DNA of 64,000 bases from Labyrinthula sp. Ha (Eukaryota; Sar; Bigyra; Labyrinthulida; Labyrinthulaceae), in assembly GCA_015227615.1 (NCBI GenBank), contig JAALGZ010000068.1:62001-126000 (forward strand). Reading direction: 5' to 3'. This document shows positions 23,840 to 37,015 of the stretch, in pieces. A program made the translations under genes and the position numbers. Under the pieces are notes generated by a model, which was given only the letters and a program-made list of their open reading frames with translations, did not search any database and was not told where the DNA came from. The number at the start of each line of letters is the position of its first letter. Position 1 is the stretch's first letter.

Positions 23840-26235
23840 TTCTTAATATTTAAAACTGATTTATTTCATTTCAGTCTATTTTACGAAGATTCCCCCAATT
23901 TTCTTTCCTTCTTGAAAACTAAGAATTAAGTAGAAAGAAATATTTAAAGATCTCTTAGCTTGAAAATATACCTTCGCCTTGGTATCGTTTCGACATCCAT
24001 ATTTTGGGCAATCATATTTCTAATCAAAATATCTAAAACAAATATTAAGAATTTATATAATAGCTAGTCATACATTTTGGGCATTGATTATTAAAGATAC
24101 AAATCTCAAGCTTCATGTTCAGTTTCTCCATAGATACCTCCTTGGAGGTCATAGGGTATGTAAAAATTGGATGATACTTGATATCTGTACTAAGTGGCAT
24201 GGATGGTTGTCTCATTGGAATAAAATTGACCACTACCTTCGGAAACGTTATGGAAGTAATTGCTGCTGTGTTATAGGAAATAAACAGCAATGATTACCAG
24301 AAGAAAAAAAAATGGTGACAGTATTCGATCAGGAATGTGTTTTTTTGCTGGACAACAGCACTGTTTTGAGGGCGCAGTCATGTCTTTGTGTCAAATTCTC
24401 GCCTATCAACTATCAATAGTGCTGGTTCCTAGCGACAGGATTCACAAAGTCTCATTAGATTTAACTGAAAAATCTCAAGCTAACTTTGTCCATTTCTATT
24501 TTTTTTTCAACTCCTTAAAGAAAACTCAGGAGTATACCACTTTCTTGACCTATCTCTCTAAAGCTACTACAGACATTGAAAAAAAAAGATATTTTAGTTT
24601 TATTGATGGGGAAATGAATGGCCACGTAAGGAGTAGCTTTGCGAGCAAAACGAGTCAGTTTTGATAATCTATTGGATGGGATTCCAAAAGTAAAATGCTG
24701 AAGAGATTATATCCTCAAAGAGGTTATGAAGTTGTTAACTTTAAAATTAAAGTTGAAAGAAACGGTAGAAAAACGCATCAAATATATTTCCACAAAGGTA
24801 ACAAAAATTAAAAGTCTGAAGTAAGCTTTTTTAATACAAAGCATTTTCTTTTTTCAAAACGATTCAAGATCTAGAAGAATCTATTGACACAATTTTCGGG
24901 AAGTTTAAAATTTGACCATCAGGGAATATTTGAGGAGTTCTTCTCAACTGCGGCTTACAAATCATTTGTCATGAAGAACAATTGGTGTAGAGGCGTTCTC
25001 CTGAAAATACTGCGCTAACTGAAGAAATAAATGCTAAGAGTAAGAGCAATATGGAAAAGTTACGAATGAGTAACTAGAGGCATGTAGGTGTAGTTGAAGT
25101 AGAAAAAAGAATCCTGAAAGAGAGACTTTCCTCCATAGATCATCGATTTTGAGGCAGAGATGACCCGCAGCTAAATATAGAAGTCTTAGATAAAGTGAGA
25201 GGGAGATTTTTAGAGCCAGAATTGTTGAACATATGGAAGCAAAAAATCAGTTACAAGCATTTGAGTTGGAAGAAGAACATACATGGTTCAATAAGTTACA
25301 ACCAAACACTTCTTTGATTTTGGAAACATCAAAGCTGGAATTTGAAAACTTTTATTGATAGATTAAGCCCAAAGAGCAAACTAAAAACCCACATTCACAA
25401 ATACTGTCACAGTAACATGATGGGTATGAATTACAGACTACGACTTCTATAGGATTATAGAGCAGAACATGGAAGTGTTCCAACTCTGAAAACCCAATCC
25501 AACTCAACTAGAGCAAGACATTAATGCACCCACTTGCTACCCAGATTCAAACTAAGTGATTAAACTCAGCCTGTTCTTTCGTTGAAATATGGGGAAAATA
25601 TGAAAAGTGTATTCTTTTTTTTTCGTATTATGTTTTAGGTTTGCTTAACTGAATAAAGCTCTATGTGTAACTATATTTATATTCCTATATTTAGTTAAAA
25701 TACAAAAAAACGTCCTAAAATAGGTGTAACAGATAAATACATTCATAAAACACAGCCCACCCAATTGTATATAAAAATTTTGAAATCATTAAGCATTTTC
25801 AGAACAGTTTCCTTGCATGGTTGAGATTTAATCCTCTAAAGCAGCAAGATTGTTCAAACCCATAAAGTAAAGGGGCAAGAATTACTCGGGGGGTTATGTA
25901 TGTCAAATAGTGTCATTGAATGCAGCGCTCGTCTTATTTACAAAAACTTCGAAAAAAATAGATCTAATTTTAAACAGCTGTCGTCATACTGAGTGAGCCA
26001 AAGATCCAGTCTTACTATGAAAGGGAAGATGGGTGCCTTGCCTAGCCTTATTACCGATTCTTTAAGCAAAAAAAAAGAGACTGATACTACTACCCATGAA
26101 TTTTTGAAAGCTTTTGACTCTTTCAGTCACGAGTCTACTAAAACATTCGTAAAGGAGTACAAAACGCCATTGAACCAGAGAAAATTATCCATGTATTGTA
26201 GTGAATTGATGAAGTTAGGGTGCCCCATGGGCTAA
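23840..26235. other. Decayed coding-like DNA
   Basis: Short plus-strand pieces that look protein-like lie in a row: 24290-24664, about 24710-24810, about 25020-25350 (Glu/Lys/Leu-rich) and 25993-26235. Stops and frame changes separate them. They may be the remains of one or two host or transposon genes. I recognise no family motif. Confidence 0.35.
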
Positions 26236-29200
26236 GCTATCTGGTTTAGTTTACCTCATAGGGCGTATATTTTAGAATGTATTGTTCTCCCTAATAATAT
26301 TCAGCATGATCTCATAGTTCGTCAAGAAAAGAACCAAGTAAGAAATTTTAGCAGACATTGTCATAACAGATATTTATTTCTGCTATTTAGGTATCGCAGA
26401 CAAAGTAGTGATGCTATTCGAGAAGGGTGTGTATATGTATAATTCTATGAAACAACTTAAACTATTAAAATAGCATCTGACTTGAGAATGCTTATTTGGA
26501 AGACCAAATCTTATTAACTGACAAAGATCATAATATGGGCGAAGATTTCCTGAATCTTAACAAGAGCATCCTGTTGAAAAGATAGTATTGCCAGAACTGT
26601 GTTTGATACTTAATGACTAGTGTAAGCCTACCGGTGTAGTTTGGCTACAGATTAAACGTAGTTTTGAGTAATTAGATTTATATGAATGCTTCGATTATAC
26701 TTAATACTAAAGAACTATTTAAACAGGAACCTTGACCAATTATTTACTTTGCAACTGTCATCAATCATGCTCTGAAAACAAAGAGAAACTTGATGTGAAG
26801 TTGAATTTTTTTGGAATCACAGGGAAGAGTATAATAAATAACCTGAAACTCAATGGTTGCAGACAGAATATATATCAAGACAACTTTTGAATCAGTAACA
26901 GCATTAAACATGGGAAGGGAGCTAGAGGATAATACTTGCGCTGCCATTTGGGCTCATCAAATTGTTTTACCGGCTCAAACAAGAAGGAGTAGATAAAGGT
27001 TTCGCATGCTATGGAAAAAGACAGAATTCATTATACAAGGAAACCACTTGAAAGATATACGGAACTTAGAAGGTTTTCTGTATATAATCTAGATAAATGG
27101 TATATTCAAAAATAAACACATCAACCCGGGTAGGTGGTATAAAATACATACAGAGTCGTGATAGAAATAGTAACATGAACATCCAAACATCAGACAAGCA
27201 CTCTAGAGATATTCCCTACAATACGAAATTTAGACTTCTCGAGCTCAAACATATTCTCCTCATAACATCTCCTCCTGAGAGTTAAATGGTATGGGAAGAG
27301 GTATATTCGGACATTAAAATATAAACCTTACAGTATATAATATATTTTTTAAGTTCGTCAATGGCAATAGAAAGAGTCACCAGTAGGTTCAAACACAGAA
27401 GTTTTATAGAAATAAGTTCACTGAAGCAAATATATGACAACTGATTTACACTAGGATAAAAGCTCAATTTTTACAGAGATTTAGGTGACAAATAACTTAG
27501 AGAATTGTGATGCAACTTACCAACAGCAACAGTCACTCCTAGGGAACAAGCAGCTCAGAAGTCTAATCTAAACATCGTAGAATCTTTTTCTAATCCGAAA
27601 GTACGCCCATAAAAATTAAAACATCTCAGAAAGAGCCTCAAACGACCCTTAAGCAAAATAATAGGTATGAGACGCGACCAAATACCCCACTATGGAAAAG
27701 CAGAACCTACTACTAATTATACCTGAATCTATACTACCAATTTTTTAGAATACGTTGAGATTTACTTGAAGTACTTCCACTCAACAAATGGGTATGTAAA
27801 TTTTGGTAGTGATTTATTCATAACCTTCCTAAATATATGAGTTAAGGCTGCTTTAGTTTGACCTTTGGAAATACAAACTAAAGGCATATGTAATATATCG
27901 TTTTTTCTTTCATATTTGCTTGTTTCAAACAATCAAAAAATAATAGAAAAGAATTTTAAGAAAAGTCAATAATTAAGTTTATGGATAAGGTTTAAGGTAT
28001 TTGTTTTCTCAGCCCCAACATAAATTGGTGAAGGTTATAATGATGGCCCTGTTGCACATCTCGAAAGAGGATAATACTCAAACCGTAGAATCCCGTACCC
28101 TAGAATGGGGAGAACGTAACCGTTCGGTATTCGAATTTTGGTTCCATGAATGGACCTCTGAAGAATTAATTCTATAAGCTTTACCTGTTCACCCAAAGAT
28201 GTTATTAATTTTGTAACTGATTCAAAATATAAACAAAAATCTTTCTTTTGCCCAATGATGGTGGTTTAACTAGATCTTCAACTTCATGGGAAGAGCTAAT
28301 TAGTGTAATAGTTTAGCTATTTTGGAGCTTGTGAAAATAAAAGCGAGTCATTGCTGGGTTTAGTGCTAGATTACCCGCCTGACTGAAGAATATAAGTTTC
28401 CTTGTTTCATTTATTTTTGATTTAATTTAATAAGCTTAACTAAAGTACGTTATCCAAGTTAGTTCCTTGAACTGTTGAAAATAGTTATTGTGGCAATTCT
28501 GAACTCATACTTCTTGTCTGAACCTGATCAGAGGAGTAAAGTCACATCCTGGGGTGCTTTTGAAATATCTATCTGAGGATCGTTTGACAGATACTATGTA
28601 CCTGTGAACGATTCATATGTTGTATCAATTTGCTTAGGGTCATTATTCGACGTTTTATTAGTCATTCACTAAGATTATGCATTTTTGACCACTGTCAGGA
28701 AACTCAGTTCACTGTCTTCGTTTCCCTTTTTATCGTCAACTTTTTTTGGGAGCCTACTTGGAGGTTGGAAATCCTTCGGTCTTACAAGGAGGACATAACT
28801 GACCCAAAGCCCTTTCTTGCATCGTGTGGGACTTGAACCCACTAAACCAACCCTCCTGCCACGTTTTTTTGCCATGGCACTGAAAACTTGAGCTACTCGT
28901 ACTCCACGGAGCCAATCATTCAGAGCTAAGTACCTTACCCATAAGGCCTTGACGACTTGGGAAATCCATTGGGCATTAGCTGCCACACTAGCGCGCTCCA
29001 GTTCATCGTCAAAAGCTGTAATGAACCAGTCTAGCTTAGTGTTGCTTGTCGGTTGAGGTCTTTGCGCATTGTGGTTAAAACTTTTTGTAGAGCAAAGTTG
29101 TGAATAATGTTTGCCAGGATGAAAGCTTCTAAAGTACTTAATTTGTGCTGATTTAGCGAGTCAACATTCGGAAATACAGCTCAGGTGTTTTCTAGATTAC

Positions 29201-30984
29201 TCCTTGGTGACTGGGTAGATTTCCCGTGGTTTGGTATCACTTCGTCTTCTTGACAAACGTCATTGCACTCAAAAAAATAATTGGTTTGTCTCTCTTTCAT
29301 TAATAGCCAAAAAGTTTACTTCAGCTAGGGCATTGAATCTATCAGTAATTGAAGATTATTTGGAGACAACCAACGAGGCATTAAGTACCAGAAGTGTTCA
29401 ATTATATCACAAGCTAAACAGAAACAAAATATCAAGAAATTGGTACGAAAAGAGCTCTGGAACATTATGACTAAAATACGAATAGCACAAGGCTACTGCT
29501 AATAGTTACGTTAATGGTTATAATTACATATGTAATAGGATTTAAGAGAACAGGTAGAATAAGAATTGAACCCAACTAATTCCTTTTTAACATACTAGCT
29601 AACTAAGACTAAATATATAATAAAACATTCTCGCACTGAACGCAATAGTCCTCTCAGGAAACAAAGATATTGCATGAATAATATAGTATGTTTAGTTATA
29701 TTCTATGTATAAAAACATTTTTCCTACAGAGATCGAGATTTCAAAAAATCTCTTAGCCTGTTTGGAGAAAATATGTACCGGAGAGCCAAAAGAGGTGCTA
29801 GATTCTTTTTGCTGGTTTAAGTGACAAATAACTATGAAAAACTTCTAATCTTTAAACTGTCTTGGTTACTTATTTATGCAAGCAAGTTTCATCAAAAACG
29901 TGACCACACAATTTTTAGTTCATTAACAACAACAAGGATTTCTTGAGAAAATGAATTAAATGCTACGTAACAGCACCTTCAGAAAAAAAATCTCAATTTT
30001 AATGCTTTGGAAACATAATTTTCGTATAGATTTTTTTTTGCGTGCCGTGAATAAAAAAAATTATGGAACAAATACCTCTTGTTCATGACAAGTATGAATG
30101 AAGAGCATCTTCTATTTTAAATTTCATTTTAGTTGTATCGAAAAAAATATTCCGCTTCTAAAGCAAGAAAACTATGCATATTTATACAATATCTTTTATA
30201 TTTAGCAGTAAATAGCTAAAAAAATAAAATTATTTCTCCTTGGTTTTGCAGTTGCTCAAGTTAGAAAGATTTTCACCTAGCGAGTAGGTTAAATAAGTTA
30301 TACTATGTGTTTAATAGTACTCATGATAAGCTTTGTAAAATTTCACTTTGAGCAGTTTTTTAATCCCTTCCTGTTTTGTTTCCCTGAAAATTAATTACAC
30401 GCTCAACTACTGTTATCCTTCTCTTATACTAGTTTTCAAATTTCTAGTTCCATGAAAAATATTCTGCGACTTTTTTTCTTTATTCTCACGCTATACGTCC
30501 ATTGGTTTAAGTAATCTATTTCTTATTCCATAGAATTGCTCCAAATCATATTGTATAATCCTCGTCAATAGCTACGACCTTTCTTTAAAAAAAAAGACTG
30601 AACTCCCCGCATAACACAGTTACAGCAGTAGTTTTACAAATTATAATCCTGCTTCTCATCTTCTTTAATCCATATGGATTAGGCTGTATTAAACTAAATA
30701 GTTGGTTTGAATTACATGGAGTAATTATAGTTTATTTTGCACGGTGTAAACATATTATTCGGTTGCAAGCAGAATTTATAAGAAGAAAACCTATAAGAAA
30801 TACACTTCGTTTCAAGAAACTATCTTATAAAGCTTTGACATTCTCTTTGGAAGCTTACGAGATACCTAAATCTAGGAAGGTAAGAGTTAATAGCAAGCAC
30901 GAATAATACTCTGTGTTGATTTTGGTAGTATCTAAAACAATTATACAACTGGGTTTAACTCTCAACTTATACCTTAACATATTC
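26236..30984. other. Gene-free stretch with one tRNA-like relic
   Basis: No supportable protein gene. The only structured feature is the tRNA-like sequence near 28818-28902. The remainder is AT-rich single-copy-looking DNA. Confidence 0.5.
28818..28902 (-). repeat. tRNA-like relic (tRNA pseudogene or SINE head)
   Basis: On the minus strand a perfect T-arm is present: GTGGG-TTCAAGT-CCCAC at 28826-28842, with a pol III B box (GGTTCAAGTCC). An A-box-like TAGCTCAAG lies 45 nt upstream. The acceptor halves (GTACGAG and ACGATGC) pair at only about three positions and no 7-nt anticodon loop forms, so it is not a working tRNA. The 85-nt length would suit a long-variable-arm (Ser/Leu-type) ancestor. 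Confidence 0.35.
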
Positions 30985-31944
30985 TTATTCGCTAATTCTC
31001 GCGCCCTCCCATTTATAATATCCCTCTCCGGTTTTTCTTCCAAGCTTTTTCTCGGCAACAAGTCTTGGTAGTGACTCTGGGATGAAGAAAGCTGGATTTT
31101 CAGGGTACCTGGTTTTCCAGCCCTCTAAGATAGACAAAGTTGTGTCCAAACCAACGTAATCTGCTAACTGAATAGGACCCATCGGATGTCCGGCTCCAAG
31201 CTTCATCGCTGTATCGATATCTTTCTTTGAAGCAACTCCGTTATCAAGTAGTTGAAGCGCTTGCCCAAGAAAAGGGACCAAAAGTCGGTTCACTATAAAT
31301 CCCGGGGTATCTTTACACTCCACAGGAACTCTCTTAACATCCTCTACAAACTTAAAGGATTTTTGAAATACTTCCTCAGACGTTGAGTCTGTTTTAATCA
31401 CCTCAACTAATTTCATTAATTGAACTGGATTAAAAAAGTGCAGTCCAACAACCTGTTCAGGTTTATTGCTGGCAATTGCCAGCTCATTGATTGGAAATGA
31501 TGAGGTATTAGATGCTAAGATAGTATTTTCCCCAACAAGGTTACCAAGTTCAGAATACAGGTTCTTTTTAATCTCAAGGTTTTCAACAATGGCTTCAATG
31601 ATAATATCGCACGAGGCTAGGTCAGAAAGTTCGCCTGTTGTAGACACGTTGCCCAGAACTTTATCTACCGCTTGGATCGTTTCCGATTCAAGTTTCGATT
31701 CATCAACTTTCTTGGAAAGTTTCTTTTTATTAACTTGAAACAGTGATTTTTCAATAGCTTTGACGCCAGATTCTCGAGCTGCTTTGTTGGTATCAAACCC
31801 AACCACTTGGAACTTCTCAGCTGCTAGTTGAACAATCCCATGACCCATTAATCCCATTCCGATAACACCTACTTTACTTATTGGCGCGGATGAGAAATTG
31901 CGAGCCTGGGTGTAGATATGTCTTAACGCATTGATTCTGTACAT
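30985..31944 (-). CDS. 3-hydroxyacyl-CoA dehydrogenase, mitochondrial type (319 aa)
   Basis: A short-chain 3-hydroxyacyl-CoA (3-hydroxybutyryl-CoA) dehydrogenase, which oxidises the L-3-hydroxyacyl-CoA with NAD+ in fatty-acid oxidation and related pathways. From ATG 31944, residues 1-20 are basic and Ser/Ala-rich without acidic residues (MYRINALRHIYTQARNFSSA), typical of a mitochondrial leader. The Rossmann motif is G29-M-G31-L-M-G34 with D51 at the NAD ribose position. SNTSSFPI, then H169 in HFFNPV and E181 in LVEVI, give the family's His-Glu catalytic pair at the usual 12-residue spacing. PGFIVNRLL and GHPMGPIQLADYVGLD mark the C-terminal helical domain. The frame is open 26 codons further upstream to an ATG at 32022, but the leader-like start at 31944 fits better. 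No intron is seen and the gene is isolated. Confidence 0.94.
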   Translation of the reverse strand: MYRINALRHIYTQARNFSSAPISKVGVIGMGLMGHGIVQLAAEKFQVVGFDTNKAARESGVKAIEKSLFQVNKKKLSKKVDESKLESETIQAVDKVLGNVSTTGELSDLASCDIIIEAIVENLEIKKNLYSELGNLVGENTILASNTSSFPINELAIASNKPEQVVGLHFFNPVQLMKLVEVIKTDSTSEEVFQKSFKFVEDVKRVPVECKDTPGFIVNRLLVPFLGQALQLLDNGVASKKDIDTAMKLGAGHPMGPIQLADYVGLDTTLSILEGWKTRYPENPAFFIPESLPRLVAEKKLGRKTGEGYYKWEGARISE

Positions 31945-32715
31945 TTTGGAGTGATGAAATATCTTTGTTTTGTTTCTCTTTTCTGTATTATTGCAACAAT
32001 GGGTGATTACCACATTGAGCAAAAAGATTCCATCTTTCGGGAATAGTTTCTTTTAATTCTGGAGTTATTAACTCTACTTTTCTCATTGACAGAATTGGAA
32101 ATGTCCCAAATTCAATATAAATGCAATTAACCAACAAAAATCATAAACTACCTAAAGATTATTGAAGATCGAAGTTAAGCTACAGGAAAAAAAATCTGAA
32201 AACTTTATTGACTTAATGTATCTTCACTATTATACCTAATTGAACAAAAATTATATTATTTTTTAGTACATTCAAAGATTTTGAGGTTGGATGTATCTTT
32301 CGCAAGGTTAAAGGAGTGGATTTATTTCAACTTAAAGAAAAAAATATAGAGAGACGTTTACATTAAGTGGAAAGTGTTTCAAGTAAAGTTCTCTGAGGTA
32401 AGCAAACAAATTTCAATAAAAAAAAAGCTAAATCATTTTGAAAAGTTTTTATCAATTAAAATAGACTTTAGAAAGGGATGGGGTTTAGGGTGAGCATTTG
32501 GAAAAAGAACATATATGAATAAGGTTCAAGGCAAGAGTTCAAGAATAAAGTTCATGAAAAAAGATTATTTGTTTAGTTCTCATCAGTTGAAGATCCTAGG
32601 TTTAGACACAACTGATTCTTTTTAACCCCAGCCTCATAGATTCCTTTCATTATAGCTAGTGATTCAATGTTCAATGCTGATTACTTGCTAAAACCCTTTT
32701 CTTGACTTATGTCTG
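31945..32715. other. Spacer upstream of the dehydrogenase
   Basis: Should contain the dehydrogenase promoter at its left end. No gene, and no convincing inverted repeat that would mark the end of the MULE relic next to it. Confidence 0.45.
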
Positions 32716-34409
32716 TCATTTCTTTAACTTTGTTTCATAGAAAACCCCATACAGAGTATTACGAAATGAATTACACATCCTTCTAAAGGCTACAAAGATT
32801 TTACTCCAACCTTTATTTGATTTAGTTTCCTCGCTGCATAGCAGCTTGCACTCGGTCATCATTTTGGAGTATTTAGTTGCAGCTTTGGTTAGCGCTTTGA
32901 ATGTTTGAAGATTTGGAACATGTACCCTAAACTCCATGGTCATCGGTTTTATTGCTGGGAGTCTTCCTAGTAATATTAAAGATCTAATATACAAAGGATG
33001 GTCAAGATGATTCCACCTAGGTAAAATGTTTTGGTTCAAAAAAAATTAGCCCAAGCCGGACACATACCCTTGCAACATGCTTGCATGGCAAATGCATTTT
33101 GGTCCACACTGAACATGTGCACGATGGAAGTTTTGAACCGTTATTCTCAATTAGTTTACGATGAAATTTCTTTCCTGGTTCTCATCCCTTACTTCAAACT
33201 TAACGTCAGATTTATACATTTGAATATAGGCACATTTCATCTCCCTACTCTCATTTTTCAGAAAACTCTCAATCTCAGATGAAAGTTTAGCATCAGATGT
33301 TATTAGTGACCTTAGCTTCTGGACAGTGCCGTTGATATATTTCTGAACAAGCCCATCATGATAATTTACAACCTCATCCAACGTCCATTTCAGTTGAGAT
33401 TTTCTCAAAGTGCCCCTACTTTTGAAACTACTATGCATAGAATCGACTCTTTGTGTAGCTTTGATGTTGAAAGTTAAACTTTTTTATGTGAAAGTTCAAC
33501 AAATGGAGTCTTTTTCTTTAATTATTTTTTCTTAGGAAATCTTGTTGAGGTGGGTTTTGGTAACGTTTGAGCAGGGTTTCAATAAAAGGTACAAGTGTAG
33601 ATGGTGGAATTAATGTCTTCCACAAGATTTTTTTTAAGTTTTCCCTGAAATATGATAAATATTCGCCAGACAAAGAATTGCTACACGAAGATAAACTGGC
33701 AAGCAAATCCCTCAGACATTAAATCTGAGTAGAGTGAAGTTCGCTGGCAGCTTTTGCGAATGATTTAGATCCATCACTCATGATCACCTTGGCACGTGCA
33801 AGGCCCAGAAACTTCTAACCTTTTACTGCGTCAAAGTTACTCTCCATTTCCATGAAGCTGCACCCAAAGGAAATTGACCTGAAGAAGCAATCGACACCTA
33901 CTGGTATCATTACTAACATTTTGTAGCGGAAGATGTCGTGGGTCGTATCAATCTGGATACAGTCGCCGTAGATCTATGCTAGTTGTTTCTGTACTAGTTC
34001 CTGAAATGTTAATCCACCAAACTACGTCTTGTCCTGACCAGATCTATTGAAATAGAGTTCAAATTTTCTACTTTCGGCTTAACAACATTTACCACATTGG
34101 ACCAATACCTCTATATTACTATCTCCTGAATCTTCTTTGTTGGATCTTGCTTTCACCATCTCACATTTGATCAAAGTTTTGTCGTACACGGTTCTTGGGA
34201 AAAGTCCTGTTAAGAGCTAATTCTGCTGCAGCAATTGAAGTTTCAGCTCTATCTAATATATGTAAAGTTTCCAGTTCAGCTTCTGTTAAATCATTTAAGT
34301 ACTTCTTCGCTGTTGAGAACTTTCTGAACCCATATCCAATGTGTCCTAGGTTAAATACTTGAAAGATGTAGGTGTTCTTCTTTAAATCAAAACTAAAGAT
34401 TAACTTCAA
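32716..34409 (-). pseudogene. Decayed MULE/FAR1-type transposase
   Basis: Read on the minus strand, the pieces fall in the order of a Mutator-like (FAR1-related) transposase. A helical N-terminal segment (34161-34409) comes first. The DDE-type core follows near 33720-33960: IQIDTTHDIFRYKM, then GVDCFFRSISFGCSF, then RAKVIMSDGSKSFAKAA. The first and second catalytic Asp candidates are at about 33947 and 33772. The C-terminal part (32716-33438) includes a SWIM-finger-like Cys/His patch near 33080-33110 and a PRW motif as in FAR1 proteins. Several stops and frame changes interrupt it (for example inside the core around 33840 and directly after the second Asp block near 33720). I could not identify terminal inverted repeats. 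Confidence 0.65.
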
Positions 34410-37015
34410 AAGTGCAATTCTAGGAACTAGTGCAATTAATTTTGGGTCTTCTTAGCTTAAATACTTCAATTCAAAACTTTTTTTGATTTTAACTTTTTGA
34501 ACTTGTGTGAGGACTTTTTACTAGTTCTAAAGCGTCTTGCAACGTAGTTGTTGAGTGTTTCCGGCATTTCTTCTGCAGAGCTAGAGGTATTTAAGGTCCA
34601 ACTTCCGTCTAAGTTCATTTTTTGCGTTTTTGTTTAAGTTTTTCTATGTTTTTTCTTCTTAAGGATTTTTCCCTATGGATTTTTGTTAAATTTGTATTTT
34701 TCTTCGTATCTTTTCGGTTCAAGCTCTGAATTTTAGTGCCCTTCGACTTCATAGACGAATTCGAATTCCACACATTCAAAATTTTCACTAAATTTGAAAC
34801 TTTAATCTTTCCTCACTCAAAATGCAGGCGAGGTATGAATTTCAAAACAGTATGATCAATCAAAATAAAGAGGGTTGACTAACTTCGGAGTTAAAAAACC
34901 TATCCACATCTTTTGGGATCGTTATTTGTTTCATTCCGTAGGGTTTCTCTTCAGCCGATTTGATTGGGTGAATCAACGTTCAACCAATTAGGATTCAACA
35001 AGGTATTTGAGCAAAAATTTGAACCCAAACACATACAAATAAAAAAGATCCCAAACAACAAAAAAAGCGTTTAGATAGTAGTTGAACCCTGCACAGTTAT
35101 ATCTCAGCTGATCAAATGTCTGGGATAATGAATAAGTATGATGCCGGGTATTTTGAGATGCCTAAGAGGATTTCAGGCAACTTTTGAAAGTTAATGCACA
35201 GAAAAGATTTGGCTCAGTCATTAAAAAATTCAGGAGATGCAAAATTAGATATATACAAATAATATAAGATAGTTCTTTTGTAGTAAACATAATGTTTGAG
35301 CTGGTAAGGAAGATTTATATTATCATTGCAGTTGAACTAATAAACCTTATACATGAGCTTAAAATTGATCTTGAAATAAGAAAATCTGTTTTAGATCTCA
35401 CTGAAGACTAACATAGATTTAATCATATACTTGGAAGGGCAGAAAAAACTATCAGTTACGTAGAATTGACTCTCTCAAGAGAATTTCTTACTATTTTGTA
35501 TTATACGAAATGAAAAAAAAGAAGATGAAAAAAGGTAAAGGTGTAAAAGAAGATACAGAAGATACAAATAAGGATTTTTAATTCAATTTGGTTGAAGATG
35601 CATGTCAAGGGATGGAAATTTTAAGATTTAATTCAAGAAAATTAAGAATTACGGTGCATAGTTAAATGGACTAACATTTCGAAGAAATATCCATAAGCGC
35701 CTTGCAGGTATTTAATATAGCTATATTGAAATAGATATAAAATACGATATTTGGTATTGCAAGATACTTTTTATGTGCCTCAAAAGTGCCCTGTGACTTG
35801 CAAACATTGTTTTTGGAATCGCTTTTGTTACGGCCGAGAACGGTTCAATTTTTTTCAAAGACCTCGAAGTACTTAACCTGGAAAGTGCTTAAGTATTCTT
35901 GAGCGATACTTCCAAAGACTTTGCTCTAATGACTGGAAAATTACATGTAACGCATAGAAATTTTACTAAATATATTCTAATATACCTTGGATATTGCTGC
36001 AACTTGTTATCTAAGGGTGATTTAGTAAACTCCCGCAGCAGTATACATAAAACGATATTAGAAACATTACCACCCCTCTCAAGTTTTACTCCTTTTGTTT
36101 CGGGTATTTTACCGATGTTTTCCAGAAATACTCAGAAATCTTTCTAGAAGAAGCAATGAAAAGAAAAATAATCTTTAGCGAAGATTTACTCGGAAAATTT
36201 TGACTTTTGAGATGAAGCCACTCAATGAATAGTGCCCATCCAAAGAAAGCTTAAATCTAAAGGATATATCAAAAAGCTTTAAAGAAAATAAACTTTGGAT
36301 AGATTGGCAACGTATAAAATATGAATTAGTAAGAAAATAATAACTAAAAACTCTGTCTAAATTCAAAAGGTTATTCGGTAAAGATGTAGCCCTATCAGAG
36401 GACATATCTCGATATCTTCAAAATCAAAATCATAAAGTTTGTTATTACTATATTCAAAAAGAAATATCGGAAACAGAATATGAAATGTTTCACCAAAAAG
36501 ATAAAATAACTTATGTTTTTAAACATTAAAAAAACGACAATATTGATCCTACAAGTCTATGCGCTGATAGGATGAACATGCATCTTCCAGCAAATACTTT
36601 GGTAAAACATAAATTAAGAAACATGATAAAAATTTGAAAAAATGTTTTGTGCTAAGAGATGGAAATATCAAGATCATCCTTTGTACGCCCAACTTGTAAA
36701 AAACTTGATATGCTTCCTGTATCAGTATCTAACATTAAGAAGTTCAAAACTTGTGCTTTTAACTGAATATTCATGAAAGATCCAAGTAAATCTCCTTTAA
36801 AATATTCAAAACGTATATCAGAATGCAAGTTGCTCTGTAACAGAGATTCTCGTTGTGGTTGATGGGGAAAGACATTTGCTGCAGCTTATACGTTGTAAAA
36901 TGCATAAGGCAAAATCCAGAGGGCAAATTTGAAAAGTGTTGTGATCACGATTAGAGCATTTAAAAGTAATAAACACCGAACATAGAATCACATTTAATAG
37001 TAAACAAAATATCAT
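34410..37015. other. Decayed coding-like DNA, unidentified
   Basis: Short protein-like readings occur on the plus strand (about 36540-36640 and 36810-36930, including a VTEILVVVDGERHLLQLIR run), broken by stops. They may be remnants of another element. No family assigned. Confidence 0.3.

Noticed and set aside
28675-28986. 103-codon minus-strand ORF as a protein gene
   Set aside because: It spans the tRNA-like T-arm, and the peptide run (VGLVGSSPTRC) is what a translated tRNA gives.
31945-32022. Longer N-terminus for the hydroxyacyl-CoA dehydrogenase
   Set aside because: The upstream 26 residues do not look like a leader; the ATG at 31944 gives a typical mitochondrial presequence.
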